Origin: Fictibacillus phosphorivorans
GTDB lineage: Bacteria; Bacillota; Bacilli; Bacillales; Fictibacillaceae
DNA length: 64,000 nucleotides
Assembly: GCF_001619875.1 (NCBI RefSeq)
Contig: NZ_LRFC01000034.1
Span: 62,001 to 126,000 of the forward strand
Reading direction: 5' to 3'
Shown: positions 1 to 9,339 of the stretch, piece after piece
Layout of the letters: every line of letters begins with the position of its first letter
Numbering within the stretch: position 1 is the stretch's first letter
Translations under genes and position numbers: made by a program
The notes under the pieces: model-generated
Databases searched by the model: none
What the model was told of the DNA's origin: nothing
What the model saw: the letters and a program-made list of their open reading frames with translations, nothing else

Positions 1-405
1 GACATCATGGCACCGGCTGCAAAAGAGAGTGGTGTAACAAGGCTTCGAAGCTTAAGTGATCCGAACAGTGTTGTCGTAAGTAATCCACAACGAGCAGCTT
101 ACGGAAGCGGCGTCTATCCAGCCCATATGGATCAATATTACAACATGCCACTTTCGGTTGATAATGGTGGTGTTCATGTTAACTCTTCTATTACAAACCA
201 TGCTGCATATTTGATCGGTCAAGAAATTGGAAGAGAAAAACTAGGGAAGATCTTCTATCGTGCGCTATCTGTATATTTAACTTCGAATTCCAATTTTAGT
301 GAAGCGAGACAAGCCATCGTACAATCTGCAACTGATTTGTACGGAGCAGGCAGTGTGGAAGAAGCTGCGGTTAACGCTGGATTCGATGCGGTTGGAATTC
401 ACTAA
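1..405 (+). CDS. M4 (thermolysin-like) neutral metalloprotease, C-terminal part
   Basis: The frame is open from base 1, so the N-terminal and zinc-binding parts lie outside the window. The visible 134 codons contain [20 protein letters not shown], the C-terminal block of peptidase family M4 that carries the histidine stabilising the transition state (thermolysin His231), and a typical helical end. It aligns closely with the end of the complete M4 protease at 23099..24844, so this is a second, separate extracellular neutral protease, probably secreted and processed. A methionine at base 7 is internal and not a start. The family assignment is firm; substrate range is unknown. Confidence 0.88.
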   Translation, partial: DIMAPAAKESGVTRLRSLSDPNSVVVSNPQRAAYGSGVYPAHMDQYYNMPLSVDNGGVHVNSSITNHAAYLIGQEIGREKLGKIFYRALSVYLTSNSNFSEARQAIVQSATDLYGAGSVEEAAVNAGFDAVGIH

Positions 406-420
406 AAATGAACATCAATG

Positions 421-459
421 CACCTCAGGGAATATTTTTTCTTGAGGTGTTTTTCGTTT
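421..459 (+). terminator. Rho-independent terminator of the M4 protease gene
   Basis: CACCTCA (421-427) pairs with TGAGGTG (443-449), followed by a T-rich run. It lies 16 bases after the stop codon. Confidence 0.85.
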
Positions 460-542
460 TGCTTGTAAAGCCACTAATCTTAGAAGTTTGACTCTATTAA
501 ATTAACAGAACATTCATATTAATTAAACTTTATGAAAATGAA

Positions 543-571
543 TTGTAATAAGAAGTAAAAGTCATTATAAT
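543..571 (+). promoter_or_regulatory. Probable sigma-A promoter of sstT
   Basis: TTGTAA (543-548) and a perfect TATAAT (566-571) are separated by 17 bp. The leader to the coding start is about 85 nt. Confidence 0.6.
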
Positions 572-663
572 ACGAGTATGCATTAGGAGTACAAGTGTCT
601 TTTTCAGAAAGACTTCAATGAACAACGGGTTTATCATTCTAACTAGGATCGGTGATGACATCT

Positions 664-1902
664 ATGAAACGTGTACTGAAGCAGTGGAATCAGCTAAGTC
701 TTGTAAAACAAATCGTAATCGGGTTAATTGTTGGTATTATACTCGCTCTAACAATTCCTCAAGCAGCAAAACCTGTTGTTATTTTTGGAACTTTATTTGT
801 AGGTGCACTAAAGGCTATCGCACCTGTGCTTGTATTGTTCTTGGTTATGTCTGCAATCGCACAGCATAAACCAGGTCAACAAACGAATATGAAATCAATT
901 ATTATTTTATACTTATTAGGAACGTTTTTAGCTGGATTAACAGCTGTTCTTGCAAGTTTTATTTTTCCTGTAGAATTAACGCTCGGTAAAGGAGCAGAGG
1001 GGGTAACGCCACCAGGCGGTGTTGTCGAGGTTCTTAAAACATTGCTCATGAACATCGTTGATAATCCTGTTAACGCTATTGTTAACGCCAACTATATTGG
1101 CATCTTGGCGTGGGCAGTACTTTTAGGTCTCGCACTAAAAAATGCACAAGATACAACGAAAACGATGATTGCCAATGTTTCAGATGCAGTTTCTAAAATC
1201 GTTACATGGGTTATCAAATTTGCTCCTTTTGGAATCATGGGGTTAGTATTTGAATCCATTACGGCAAATGGTATCAGTTCTTTATTAAGTTATGGAAAAT
1301 TGCTTGCTGTATTGATTGGTTGTATGGTTTTTATTGCGTTGGTTGTGAATCCATTGATCGTGTTCTTAGCTGCAAGACAAAATCCATATCCGCTAGTTTT
1401 TAAGTGTCTGAAGGAAAGTGGTATTACAGCCTTCTTCACACGCAGTTCAGCTTCAAATATTCCAGTTAATATGAAGTTGTGCGAAAACCTTGGATTGAAC
1501 AAGGATAGTTATTCAGTAGCCATTCCATTAGGTGCTACGATCAATATGGCTGGTGCAGCGGTTACTATTTCCGTATTAACGCTTGCAGCTGTTCATACAT
1601 TAGGCATACAAGTGGACCTTCCTACTGCACTTCTTCTTAGTTTGTTATCTGCTATATGTGCATGTGGGGCATCAGGAGTTGCCGGTGGATCACTGCTATT
1701 GATTCCATTGGCATGCAGCTTATTCGGAATCCCAGGTGATGTTGCGATGCAAGTTGTTGGAGTAGGCTTTATTATCGGTGTGCTGCAAGATTCTTTTGAA
1801 ACAGCACTAAACTCTTCAACAGATGTACTGTTTACAGCAGCAGCTCAACATAAAGAGTGGCGTAAAGAGGGAAAAACAGTAAAGTTGAATAAAGCAGCAT
1901 AA
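664..1902 (+). CDS. sstT: Serine/threonine:Na+ symporter SstT
   Basis: This 412-aa membrane protein belongs to the dicarboxylate/amino acid:cation symporter family and matches SstT, which imports L-serine and L-threonine with sodium. It has multiple hydrophobic segments and the conserved C-terminal region with [11 protein letters not shown] and NMAGAAVT, which in this family form the substrate and ion site. The frame also offers GTG at 652 and ATG at 655, but GGTGAT at 651-656 makes a ribosome site for ATG 664, giving the usual N-terminus [10 protein letters not shown]. It is flanked by its own promoter and terminator and appears monocistronic. Confidence 0.93.
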   Translation: MKRVLKQWNQLSLVKQIVIGLIVGIILALTIPQAAKPVVIFGTLFVGALKAIAPVLVLFLVMSAIAQHKPGQQTNMKSIIILYLLGTFLAGLTAVLASFIFPVELTLGKGAEGVTPPGGVVEVLKTLLMNIVDNPVNAIVNANYIGILAWAVLLGLALKNAQDTTKTMIANVSDAVSKIVTWVIKFAPFGIMGLVFESITANGISSLLSYGKLLAVLIGCMVFIALVVNPLIVFLAARQNPYPLVFKCLKESGITAFFTRSSASNIPVNMKLCENLGLNKDSYSVAIPLGATINMAGAAVTISVLTLAAVHTLGIQVDLPTALLLSLLSAICACGASGVAGGSLLLIPLACSLFGIPGDVAMQVVGVGFIIGVLQDSFETALNSSTDVLFTAAAQHKEWRKEGKTVKLNKAA

Positions 1903-1918
1903 ATTTTAAAAATAAAAT

Positions 1919-1955
1919 AGCACCCCAATGCTAGTAGCGTTGGTGGTGCTTTTTG
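1919..1955 (+). terminator. Terminator of sstT
   Basis: AGCACC (1919-1924) pairs with GGTGCT (1945-1950), with extra pairing inside, followed by TTTT. Confidence 0.85.
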
Positions 1956-2035
1956 CATTCTCTATAAAGGATTTGTGAACATGTCCATAGAATGCTTATA
2001 TGAATAAAAGTCTCTTAAAAATAGGAGGTCACAGG

Positions 2036-2431
2036 ATGGGTAGATTAGTTCATTTTGAAATTCATGTGGATGATATGGAACGGGCAATGACGTTTTATGG
2101 AGAAGTATTTGGCTGGTCTTTTCAAGATTGGAGTGAATACGCGGGAATGCCTTATTACGGTGCCGTAACAGGAGACGAAAAGGAAATGGGCATAAATGGT
2201 GCTTTAATGAAAAGGCAAAGCCCGCCGCCTGAACCCAATCAAGCATTAAACGGATATGCTTGTACGATGGGTGTTGCAAGTTATGATGAAACAGAAGCAA
2301 AAATTCTGGAACAAGGCGGCAAGATAGCGATGCCAAAGTACGCACTCCCAGGAATGGCATGGCAAGGCTATTACATAGACACAGAAGGCAATGTTTTCGG
2401 AATTCATCAGCCTGATGAAAATGCGAAATAA
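2036..2431 (+). CDS. VOC-superfamily (glyoxalase-like) protein
   Basis: A 131-aa single-domain protein with a beta-alpha-beta-beta-beta arrangement typical of the vicinal oxygen chelate superfamily. It begins VHFEIHVDDMERAMTFYGEV, the usual first module, and ends with DTEGNVFGIHQPDE, where the family has its last metal-ligand strand. The start is ATG 2036 because ATAGGAGGTC lies directly upstream; an upstream ATG at 2000 in the same frame has no ribosome site. Members of this subgroup are mostly uncharacterised; the substrate cannot be told from sequence. Confidence 0.85.
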   Translation: MGRLVHFEIHVDDMERAMTFYGEVFGWSFQDWSEYAGMPYYGAVTGDEKEMGINGALMKRQSPPPEPNQALNGYACTMGVASYDETEAKILEQGGKIAMPKYALPGMAWQGYYIDTEGNVFGIHQPDENAK

Positions 2432-2447
2432 TGGAATAAGAGATAAA

Positions 2448-2483
2448 GGCAGCACCAATAAAGTGTGTGCTGTCTTTTCTTGT
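2448..2483 (+). terminator. Terminator of the VOC gene
   Basis: GGCAGCAC pairs with GTGCTGTC and is followed by TTTTCTTG. Confidence 0.8.
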
Positions 2484-2500
2484 TTATAAGCGAAAATAGG

Positions 2501-2592
2501 CTAACGTGAAATTATTGAGATTAATGTGAAATTATCATAATTAATGTGAAATTATTGCAATTAACGTGAAATTATTTGATTTAATGTGAATA
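2501..2592 (+). repeat. Array A: five 20-bp units, core TTAAYGTGAAATTAT
   Basis: Units begin at 2501, 2521, 2541, 2561 and 2581, an exact 20-bp period. The first 15 bases are conserved (CTAACGTGAAATTAT or TTAATGTGAAATTAT) and the last five vary; the last unit is partial. The period is not a multiple of three, so it is not coding. A near-match to the same array occurs in the opposite orientation at 35141..35233. The short flanks GAAAATAGG (2492-2500) and CCATTTTC (2602-2609) are almost complementary. The rest of this 408-bp gap holds a terminator and the promoter/cre region. Confidence 0.9.
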
Positions 2593-2765
2593 TAAATTTG
2601 TCCATTTTCCTCAAACACACATTTATATAAAAATGTTCTTTTCAGGAGTACTTTTCCCTCTCACATAAAATTTTTTCTGCTATAAAATCTTCTATTTACT
2701 AAAAATCGTACCCAAACTACCCACCATAGTTTAAAAAAGTACAGATGATGTTAAAAGAGTGCTAT

Positions 2766-2804
2766 TGATAGCGCTTTCAAACCCTCTTTTTCCGTAGCTA
2801 TAAT
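2766..2804 (+). promoter_or_regulatory. cre site overlapping a sigma-A promoter
   Basis: TGATAGCGCTTTCA (2766-2779) fits the CcpA cre consensus TGWNANCGNTNWCA at every fixed position. TTTCAA (2775-2780) and a perfect TATAAT (2799-2804) form a promoter with 18-bp spacing, so the cre overlaps the -35 box. This predicts carbon catabolite repression of the sugar transporter that follows. Confidence 0.75.
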
Positions 2805-2839
2805 TAACTTGAAAGTATTTAAAAGAGGGGGAACGAAAC

Positions 2840-3940
2840 ATGAAGAAAAGTAAATTAGTATCTCTAATGCTAGCGGTAATTATGCTAATGCTTGTTGCGG
2901 CTGGCTGCAGTGACAGCAATAGCAAAGTAAGCGTTGGTATCGTATTGCCGACTAAAGATGAGCCGAGATGGGTTCAGGATGAGCAGCGCTTTAAAGATGC
3001 GCTGAAAGGTACAGAATATACGACTGAAATTTTGTTCAGCCAAGGATCTTCAGCTAAGGAAAAAGAAAACGTTGAAACGTTGATCAACAAAGGCATCGAT
3101 GTTCTTATTATCTGTCCTCAAGATGGCGATGCTGCAGCAGCTGCAGTAGAAGCTGCGAAGAAGGATGATATTACGGTTATCTCTTATGACCGCCTTATTA
3201 CAAACACAGATGCCGTTGATTATTATGTAACTTTCGACAGCCTTGCAGTAGGTGCAGCACAAGGACAGTACTTGATTGATAATGCAAAGAGCTCTAACAC
3301 ACCACTTTATCTATACGCTGGTGCTGCTTCTGATAACAATGCATTCTTGTTCTTCGAAGGCGCTTGGAAAGTGCTTCAGCCTAAGATTGCTGATGGCACA
3401 TTCAAGATCGCAAACTCTAGTGAAGCTGAAGCTTTAAAAGACAAAGCTGATCTTTCTCGCGATGAGCTAAGTAAGATTATTGGCCAGGTTACAACAAACT
3501 GGGATGCAAACGAAGCAAAAAACAAAGCCCAAACTCACTTGACTGCTGCCAAGGCAGACATGAAGGGTGATGTTGCCATCCTTGCTCCAAACGATGGGAC
3601 AGCACGTTCAATCGCTGATGTTTTTGGGTCTGACAGTGCGGTTTCTAGCTACCTTGTAACTGGTCAAGATGCTGAAAAAGCTTCTATTCAATACGTGATC
3701 GATGGTAAGCAATCTATGACTGTGTTCAAGGATGTTCGTACACTCGTAAAGGATGCAATGGGAATGGCTGTTGATATTCTTGATGATAAGAAGCCTGAAA
3801 CAACTGGTTCTTATGACAATGGAAATGTTGAAGTTAAAGCAAAGCAAACGAACGTTATCGTCGTTAACAAAGAAAACGTGAAAAAGGAACTTATCGATTC
3901 TGATTACTACAAAGCTGACGACTTTACAGGGCTTGAATAA
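2840..3940 (+). CDS. chvE: Multiple-sugar/xylose ABC transporter substrate-binding lipoprotein (ChvE-like)
   Basis: A 366-aa binding protein with a signal peptide ending in the lipobox VAAGC, so it is anchored to the outer face of the membrane. The two-lobed type 1 periplasmic-binding fold begins at about residue 30 (VGIVLPTKDEPRWVQDEQRF), a pattern of the ChvE/XylF group that binds D-xylose and related monosaccharides. YDRLITNTDAVDYYVTFD is the usual ligand-loop block. It is followed, after a hairpin, by its ATPase and permease genes and by a sugar-responsive two-component system. Upstream cre and promoter indicate catabolite control. The exact sugar is inferred from family and neighbours. 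Confidence 0.88.
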   Translation: MKKSKLVSLMLAVIMLMLVAAGCSDSNSKVSVGIVLPTKDEPRWVQDEQRFKDALKGTEYTTEILFSQGSSAKEKENVETLINKGIDVLIICPQDGDAAAAAVEAAKKDDITVISYDRLITNTDAVDYYVTFDSLAVGAAQGQYLIDNAKSSNTPLYLYAGAASDNNAFLFFEGAWKVLQPKIADGTFKIANSSEAEALKDKADLSRDELSKIIGQVTTNWDANEAKNKAQTHLTAAKADMKGDVAILAPNDGTARSIADVFGSDSAVSSYLVTGQDAEKASIQYVIDGKQSMTVFKDVRTLVKDAMGMAVDILDDKKPETTGSYDNGNVEVKAKQTNVIVVNKENVKKELIDSDYYKADDFTGLE

Positions 3941-3958
3941 GAAAATAGAAGGACGAAG

Positions 3959-3994
3959 AATAGTGATAGATACTACGTCTATCACTATTTTTCA
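3959..3994 (+). terminator. Intercistronic hairpin between binding-protein and ATPase genes
   Basis: AATAGTGATAGA (3959-3970) pairs perfectly with TCTATCACTATT (3978-3989), followed by a short T run. Its AT-rich stem would terminate only partly or protect the upstream mRNA end, allowing more binding protein than membrane components. Confidence 0.7.
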
Positions 3995-4031
3995 CAATTA
4001 AGTCAACTGTTTGGCTAATGGAGGGATCATG

Positions 4032-5552
4032 ATGAGCGGATATATTTTGGAGATGAACGAGATCTCCAAATCGTTTACAGGAGTGAAAGCGCTCAGCAAT
4101 GTAAATTTTAAAGTGAGAAAAGGCGAGATACACTGCTTGATCGGAGAAAATGGGGCAGGTAAATCAACGCTGATGAAAGTGCTTAGTGGCGTATATCCTT
4201 ATGGAACGTACGAAGGAGACATCGTGTTTGAAGGAAGTGTTCAGCAGTTCAATAAGATCAGTGATAGTGTTCAGACTGGCATCGTCATCATCTATCAGGA
4301 GCTTGCTTTATTTCCGGATCTCACGGTTTATGAAAATATTTTTGTAGGCAACGAGGTCACGCGAGGAAACCTAGTCGACTGGAACCAGACGATCAGAGAG
4401 GCTAAGAAAATGCTAAAGCGTGTGGGGCTCGACGTTAATCCTGAAACACTTGTGAAGGACTTAAGTGTAGGAAAGCAGCAGTTGGTCGAGATCGCCAAAG
4501 CATTAAGTAAGGACGTTAAGCTGCTTATTTTGGATGAACCGACTGCCGCGCTAAATGAGGATGACAGCGAGAATCTTTTAAAACTTCTAGGTGAACTGAA
4601 AAAACAAGGCATTACGAGTATTATGATTTCTCACAAGCTAAAAGAAGTCATATCCATCGCCGATCAAGCGACTGTACTTCGTGATGGAAAAACAATCTGT
4701 ACGCTAGATGCTTCTAATGGAGAAATCTCAGAGAACACGATCATCAAAAATATGGTTGGACGCGATATGGAAGACATTTACCCGAAGAGACCAGATAAAA
4801 AGATCGGTGAAACCATACTTGAGCTCAACCATTGGTCTGCTTATAGTACCGAGCTTGGCAGGCATGTTTTAAAAGATATCGACTTTCATGTGAAAAAAGG
4901 AGAAATCGTCGGGATCGCTGGGCTTATGGGCTCTGGACGAACAGAGCTTGCACTGAGTGTGTTTGGCAATCCGAAAAATTACAAACTAGAAGGCCAGCTA
5001 AAAGTATCTGGTGAGGAAAAAGTGTTCAAACATACGAGTGACGCAATTAAGTCTGGTATTGCTTATGTTACAGAAGATCGAAAAGGTGACGGGCTGTTTC
5101 TCATTCAGGATATTAAGAACAACATTACGGCTGCCAATCTTAACGAAGTCGCTGATAAGGGAATCATTAACGAAAATGAAGAGGTAAGAAGAGCGACTGA
5201 ATACAAGCGCTCGATGTATATTAAAGCTTCTTCTCTAGAGCAAACGGTCGGTAATTTGAGTGGAGGCAACCAGCAGAAAGTATCACTCGGCAAGTGGCTG
5301 TTTGTTGGACCAAAGCTGCTGATCTTAGATGAGCCAACACGAGGTATCGATGTAGGTGCCAAATTTGAGATATATACCATAATGAATAAATTGATCAGCG
5401 AGGGCATGAGTATTATCATGATTTCTTCTGAACTTGGTGAAGTGCTGGGAATGAGTGATCGTGTCTATGTAATGGCGGAAGGAAGAATGAAAGGTGAGCT
5501 GCCGATTGAAGAAGCCAATCAAGAAAATATCATGCAGCTTGCAACGCAATAG
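4032..5552 (+). CDS. mmsA: Sugar ABC transporter, two-domain ATP-binding protein (MmsA/XylG type)
   Basis: A 506-aa fusion of two ABC ATPase domains, the usual architecture of carbohydrate uptake transporter family 2. Domain 1 has Walker A GENGAGKST, a degenerate signature LSVGKQQ and Walker B LLILDEPTAAL. Domain 2 has the degenerate P-loop GLMGSGRTE typical of the family, LSGGNQQK and LLILDEPTRGID. It energises import of the sugar delivered by the lipoprotein at 2840. GGAGGG at 4020-4025 fits ATG 4032 (or 4029). The permease gene starts 11 bp downstream. Confidence 0.93.
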   Translation: MSGYILEMNEISKSFTGVKALSNVNFKVRKGEIHCLIGENGAGKSTLMKVLSGVYPYGTYEGDIVFEGSVQQFNKISDSVQTGIVIIYQELALFPDLTVYENIFVGNEVTRGNLVDWNQTIREAKKMLKRVGLDVNPETLVKDLSVGKQQLVEIAKALSKDVKLLILDEPTAALNEDDSENLLKLLGELKKQGITSIMISHKLKEVISIADQATVLRDGKTICTLDASNGEISENTIIKNMVGRDMEDIYPKRPDKKIGETILELNHWSAYSTELGRHVLKDIDFHVKKGEIVGIAGLMGSGRTELALSVFGNPKNYKLEGQLKVSGEEKVFKHTSDAIKSGIAYVTEDRKGDGLFLIQDIKNNITAANLNEVADKGIINENEEVRRATEYKRSMYIKASSLEQTVGNLSGGNQQKVSLGKWLFVGPKLLILDEPTRGIDVGAKFEIYTIMNKLISEGMSIIMISSELGEVLGMSDRVYVMAEGRMKGELPIEEANQENIMQLATQ

Positions 5553-5563
5553 GGGGTTATCAA

Positions 5564-6739
5564 ATGGAATTTATAAATGAAGCAAGATCGTTAGTGAAAG
5601 AGAATATCCGTGATTATGGGATGTATATTGCCTTGTTTGTCATTATGCTTACTTTTTCCATCATGACGGATGGCCTGTTTATGTCTTCACGTAATATTAG
5701 TAATCTATTAGATTCCACGGGTTACATTGCTGTACTAGCAGTGGGAATGACACTTGTCATCGTTATCCGTCATATTGACCTATCTGTTGGGTTTGCTGCA
5801 GGATTTCTAGGTGCAATCTCCGCTATTCTTTTAACAAAGATGGGGCTGCCTGTTTATGTGACCATTCCTGTAATTCTTGTGTTTGGAATCTTTATCGGTC
5901 TATTTAATGGTTTGCTGATTGCAAAATACGCCATTCCTTCGTTTGTAGCTACACTTGCAGGTATGCTTATTTTCCGCGGTGCGCTATTGCAAGTAACAGA
6001 GAAAACGGGGACGATCATTATTAAAGACGATGCGTTTAACGCAATCGGAAACGGATTTATTCCTTCTCTTATGATTGTAAATGGCTTGCATCTCTTATCT
6101 CTTATTCTAGGTTTACTATCAATCTTATTTTATATTTACAGCGAGATCTCTACGCGCCGCAACAAGATTAAATATCAATTTGATGTTGTTTCCAAAGGGA
6201 TTTTCTCTTTTAAACTAGTCTTTGTTTCAGCAATCATTGCTTATGTTACTTGGATTTTAGCGGGTTATAATGGGTTCTCCTGGACGGTTGTCATCATGCT
6301 ACTTGTCGTTGTGGCGTATCATTTTTTGACAACGAAGACGGTGTTAGGACGTCACATTTACGCGGTCGGAAGCAACCCGGAAGCGGCGCACTTAAGCGGG
6401 ATTAACGTTAAAAAAATTACTTATCTGGTATTTGGTTCTATGGGAATGCTTGCTGCTCTCTCAGGAATTCTTTTTACATCACGACTTCAATCAGCTACGA
6501 CAACAGCAGGAACTCTTTTTGAGCTTGATGCCATCGCAGCTGCTTATGTCGGTGGTGTATCTTCCGCAGGTGGCGTAGGGAAAGTAACAGGTGCGATTAT
6601 CGGTGCAATTGTTATGGCCTCCTTATCCAGCGGGATGAATCTGCTTGGAGTCGGCGTTTCCATGCAGTATATGATAAGAGGCGGAGTGTTAGTTGCCGCT
6701 GTACTCTTTGATGTGATGACACGGAAAAAGAGAGGATAG
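5564..6739 (+). CDS. mmsB: Sugar ABC transporter permease (MmsB/XylH type)
   Basis: A 391-aa integral membrane protein of the BPD_transp_2 (ribose/xylose permease) family with about ten hydrophobic segments. Conserved blocks include VGMTLVIVIRHIDLSVG near residue 65, where the family has its transmembrane glycine-rich motif, and GRHIYAVGSNPEAAHLSGI in the cytoplasmic loop that contacts the ATPase. It is longer than ribose permeases (about 320 aa), as is usual for the xylose/multiple-monosaccharide group. It closes the chvE-mmsA-mmsB transporter unit and is followed by a terminator. Confidence 0.92.
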   Translation: MEFINEARSLVKENIRDYGMYIALFVIMLTFSIMTDGLFMSSRNISNLLDSTGYIAVLAVGMTLVIVIRHIDLSVGFAAGFLGAISAILLTKMGLPVYVTIPVILVFGIFIGLFNGLLIAKYAIPSFVATLAGMLIFRGALLQVTEKTGTIIIKDDAFNAIGNGFIPSLMIVNGLHLLSLILGLLSILFYIYSEISTRRNKIKYQFDVVSKGIFSFKLVFVSAIIAYVTWILAGYNGFSWTVVIMLLVVVAYHFLTTKTVLGRHIYAVGSNPEAAHLSGINVKKITYLVFGSMGMLAALSGILFTSRLQSATTTAGTLFELDAIAAAYVGGVSSAGGVGKVTGAIIGAIVMASLSSGMNLLGVGVSMQYMIRGGVLVAAVLFDVMTRKKRG

Positions 6740-6766
6740 CTAAAATCGTAACAGGGTTTGTTAGAA

Positions 6767-6803
6767 AGTGGAGACATCGTGCTATGATGTCTTCACTTTT
6801 TTA
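6767..6803 (+). terminator. Terminator of the sugar transporter operon
   Basis: AGTGGAGACATC (6767-6778) pairs with GATGTCTTCACT (6786-6797) with one wobble, followed by TTTTT. Confidence 0.88.
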
Positions 6804-6901
6804 ACTCTCGGGACGGCTAATTCGTAAAGCATAAGCATCTGGATCAAGTTCATTATGATAAAATTAAATCAGTAAATTATCGGAAAAAGGGGATACTTCA
6901 C

Positions 6902-7879
6902 TTGCGCAAAGCTGGATTAATCTTTCTGAGTTTTATATGTATCTTCCTTAGTTATTTAACGTTTATAACGGCACAAAAAGCGTTTCATTCTAATTGGAAA
7001 CTGCCTGCTGCATCTTCTGAGAAAGAAGACCGTATTCGTATTGTACTCATTACTCAAGAACTTGAGACTCCGTTTTGGGATAAGGTTGGAAAGGGTGCTG
7101 CACTACAAGCAAAAAAGGACGGAGCTAGCCTTGAAGTATGGGGAAGCTACGGGAAGAATCAGGATGATTTCCTGAAAAAGCTGGAGATTGCCATTCAGTC
7201 AAAAGTGGACGGCATTATTGTACAAGGTCTGGACACGGATAAATTTAAAGAATTGACCAAGATTAAAGCAGCGTTTTATGGCATTCCTATCATTACAGTT
7301 GGAAATGACGTACCTAAAGCTGAAAGTCTCAGAAAAACATACGTTGGTTCTGATCAGCACTTGGCTGGGAGAATGATTGCGAAGCTCATGCTATCAGACA
7401 TGGGACAGGAAGGAAACGTCATCTTATTAAGTGATAGCCAACAAGAATATTATCAGCAGCAAAGACTTACAGGCATTAAAGAGGTGCTTCAAAGTTTTCC
7501 AAATGTAAAGACCATTTATGCAGAAACACCCGAGGCGAGAGAACAAGTTATCGCAAAAACTAGAGATCTATTGAACCAATATCCGGATGCGGATGGTTTT
7601 ATTGCCGTGAACGCAAATATTGCTGGTGCTATGATTCAGGAGATTGGCAGACGCGGACAGGTAGAGCCCTATTATATTTATTCTTTTGATGATGGATCTG
7701 AATCAAATACACTGCTTAACCAAAAAAAGTTGGATGGTGTGATTGAACAGTCACCAGAGATGATGGGGAAAAAAAGCGTAGATGTTTTAATGCGATGGTT
7801 GGAGAATGAAACGGTTCCTCTGGATGCGGATGGGTACTTAAGCGAAATTCGAATGATAAAGGCGATGGACAAGAGATGA
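6902..7879 (+). CDS. Membrane-anchored sugar-sensor binding protein (XylFII-like)
   Basis: A 325-aa type 1 periplasmic-binding fold with an uncleaved-looking N-terminal hydrophobic anchor (about residues 5-25) and no lipobox cysteine. The fold begins RIVLITQELETPFWDKVGKG. It overlaps the sensor kinase gene by 4 bp and is separate from the transport binding protein, which matches the three-component sensors known from clostridia, where XylFII binds D-xylose and signals to LytS. Here that role is inferred from gene order and anchor. TTG 6902 is preceded by AAGGGGATAC; no better start exists in frame. Confidence 0.78.
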   Translation: MRKAGLIFLSFICIFLSYLTFITAQKAFHSNWKLPAASSEKEDRIRIVLITQELETPFWDKVGKGAALQAKKDGASLEVWGSYGKNQDDFLKKLEIAIQSKVDGIIVQGLDTDKFKELTKIKAAFYGIPIITVGNDVPKAESLRKTYVGSDQHLAGRMIAKLMLSDMGQEGNVILLSDSQQEYYQQQRLTGIKEVLQSFPNVKTIYAETPEAREQVIAKTRDLLNQYPDADGFIAVNANIAGAMIQEIGRRGQVEPYYIYSFDDGSESNTLLNQKKLDGVIEQSPEMMGKKSVDVLMRWLENETVPLDADGYLSEIRMIKAMDKR

Positions 7880-9339
7880 ACAGAATTCAAAAGAAAATAT
7901 GGATGCTCGCCTCAGTCGTTCTGATCATCATGGCCGTTATTTGGATAGCACTTACCTACTATAATCAAAAAACGCAAAATCAATACAATGACATTTTACA
8001 GCGATATTTAAGCATGAATTCAGTGACAAACAGCAGTCAACAAGTGGTCACGGATCTTAATAACTACTTGCTTGAACCATCTGAAGATAATTTGGATAAC
8101 CTTAATCACAGCAAAGAAAAACTTAACGATGCAAAAGCGGAAGTTGGGAAACTAATAAACTCAGAAAATGAATTTGCTCTCGTGAATTATATGAATCTTA
8201 TTGACAGTTTGATTGAAACGTCTGACCGTTCGCTTATGTTTTATGCTGAGTCCGACACCGATACCTCTAACAAAGAATTCACAGAAGCGACACGTCTCTC
8301 GAAGTACATTTCAGAAATGACACTTACGTTAATTGATACAGAGCTGAAGACTTACGACGTTTTCTATAGAGGTATTATTAGTCAGTCTGCTGAATTTAAG
8401 AAGCTAGGAATCTGGCTGATGCTTCTTATTACACTTTTGCTGCTGATGATTACGTATTGGTTTAGTTTAAGTATCACAAGGCCAGTGCAGCAGTTGACAC
8501 GTGCAGCGAACGAACTGTCTGCAGGAAAATTTGACAAAGAGATCAAAGTTGAATCAAATGATGAAATCTCATTTCTTGCTCAAACCTTTAACCGCATGCG
8601 GATCAATATTAATAATTTATTTCAGGAAATACAGCAGAAAGCCCAGCTTGAGCATGAATTGCAGCAAAGCAAGCTTCTCTTGCAAGAGAGCCAGCTCAAG
8701 AACCTGCAAAGCCAGATCAACCCGCATTTCTTATTTAACACGCTAAACACGCTCTCGAAGAAGGCCTATTTGGAAGGATCAGAAGAAACGAGTGACCTGC
8801 TTGTAAGTGTAGCTGGTCTCTTAAGATACAACTTAAAGTGGCTAGACAAATCCGTTACGCTTCAAGATGAAGTCATGGTGATTCAGCAATACATGAACAT
8901 CCAAAAAGCAAGATTTACTGACCGGCTGACAATGCACCTCGAGATTGAGAGGTCCTGTTTAAATGTTCAAATTCCTGGTCTGACTCTGCAGCCAATTATT
9001 GAAAACGCTGTGATCTATGCGGTTGAGCCAAGAGAAGATGGCGGTCAGATCTGGCTTCGAATTAAAGATAACAATGACATGGTGAGGATTGAAGTGGAGG
9101 ACGACGGCCCTGGCATTCCTGAGGATAAAAGAATAAAGATTTTGAACGGAGAGCTGGTCGAGACGAATAGTGCTTCAACAGGTATAGGATTTACAAATGT
9201 CGTGAAGCGGCTCCGACTTTTTTATGGTATAGAAAACCTAATGGATATTCAAAGTGCGATGGGTGAAGGTACGAAGGTTGTTATAAGAATTCCTAAGACG
9301 AGGGGGATTGAACAGCATGCTCAAACTCTTGATCGTTGA
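7876..9339 (+). CDS. Sensor histidine kinase, LytS/YesM type, for sugar sensing
   Basis: A 487-aa membrane kinase. Transmembrane segments lie at about 8-27 and 178-198, enclosing a 150-residue helical extracellular domain that would meet the sensor protein. A HAMP linker follows (about 200-252), then the His_kinase motif QSQINPHFLFNTL with the phosphorylated His284, and a HATPase domain with N377 (QPIIENAV) and the DDGPGI G1 box near 409-414. The ATGA overlap with the sensor gene and the 23-bp overlap with the regulator gene show translational coupling of all three. Ligand is inferred to be xylose or a related sugar. Confidence 0.9.
   Translation: MNRIQKKIWMLASVVLIIMAVIWIALTYYNQKTQNQYNDILQRYLSMNSVTNSSQQVVTDLNNYLLEPSEDNLDNLNHSKEKLNDAKAEVGKLINSENEFALVNYMNLIDSLIETSDRSLMFYAESDTDTSNKEFTEATRLSKYISEMTLTLIDTELKTYDVFYRGIISQSAEFKKLGIWLMLLITLLLLMITYWFSLSITRPVQQLTRAANELSAGKFDKEIKVESNDEISFLAQTFNRMRININNLFQEIQQKAQLEHELQQSKLLLQESQLKNLQSQINPHFLFNTLNTLSKKAYLEGSEETSDLLVSVAGLLRYNLKWLDKSVTLQDEVMVIQQYMNIQKARFTDRLTMHLEIERSCLNVQIPGLTLQPIIENAVIYAVEPREDGGQIWLRIKDNNDMVRIEVEDDGPGIPEDKRIKILNGELVETNSASTGIGFTNVVKRLRLFYGIENLMDIQSAMGEGTKVVIRIPKTRGIEQHAQTLDR

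Noticed and set aside
2000..2035. Upstream start for the VOC gene at 2000
   Set aside because: It encloses the strong ribosome site of ATG 2036 and adds residues not typical of the family.
2501..2592. CRISPR array
   Set aside because: Unit length 20 bp including only about five variable bases leaves no room for spacers, and no cas genes are nearby. The same holds for the other five arrays.
3608..3985. 125-aa minus-strand frame opposite the chvE-like gene
   Set aside because: Antisense shadow of a well-supported gene, without a ribosome site or recognisable domain.
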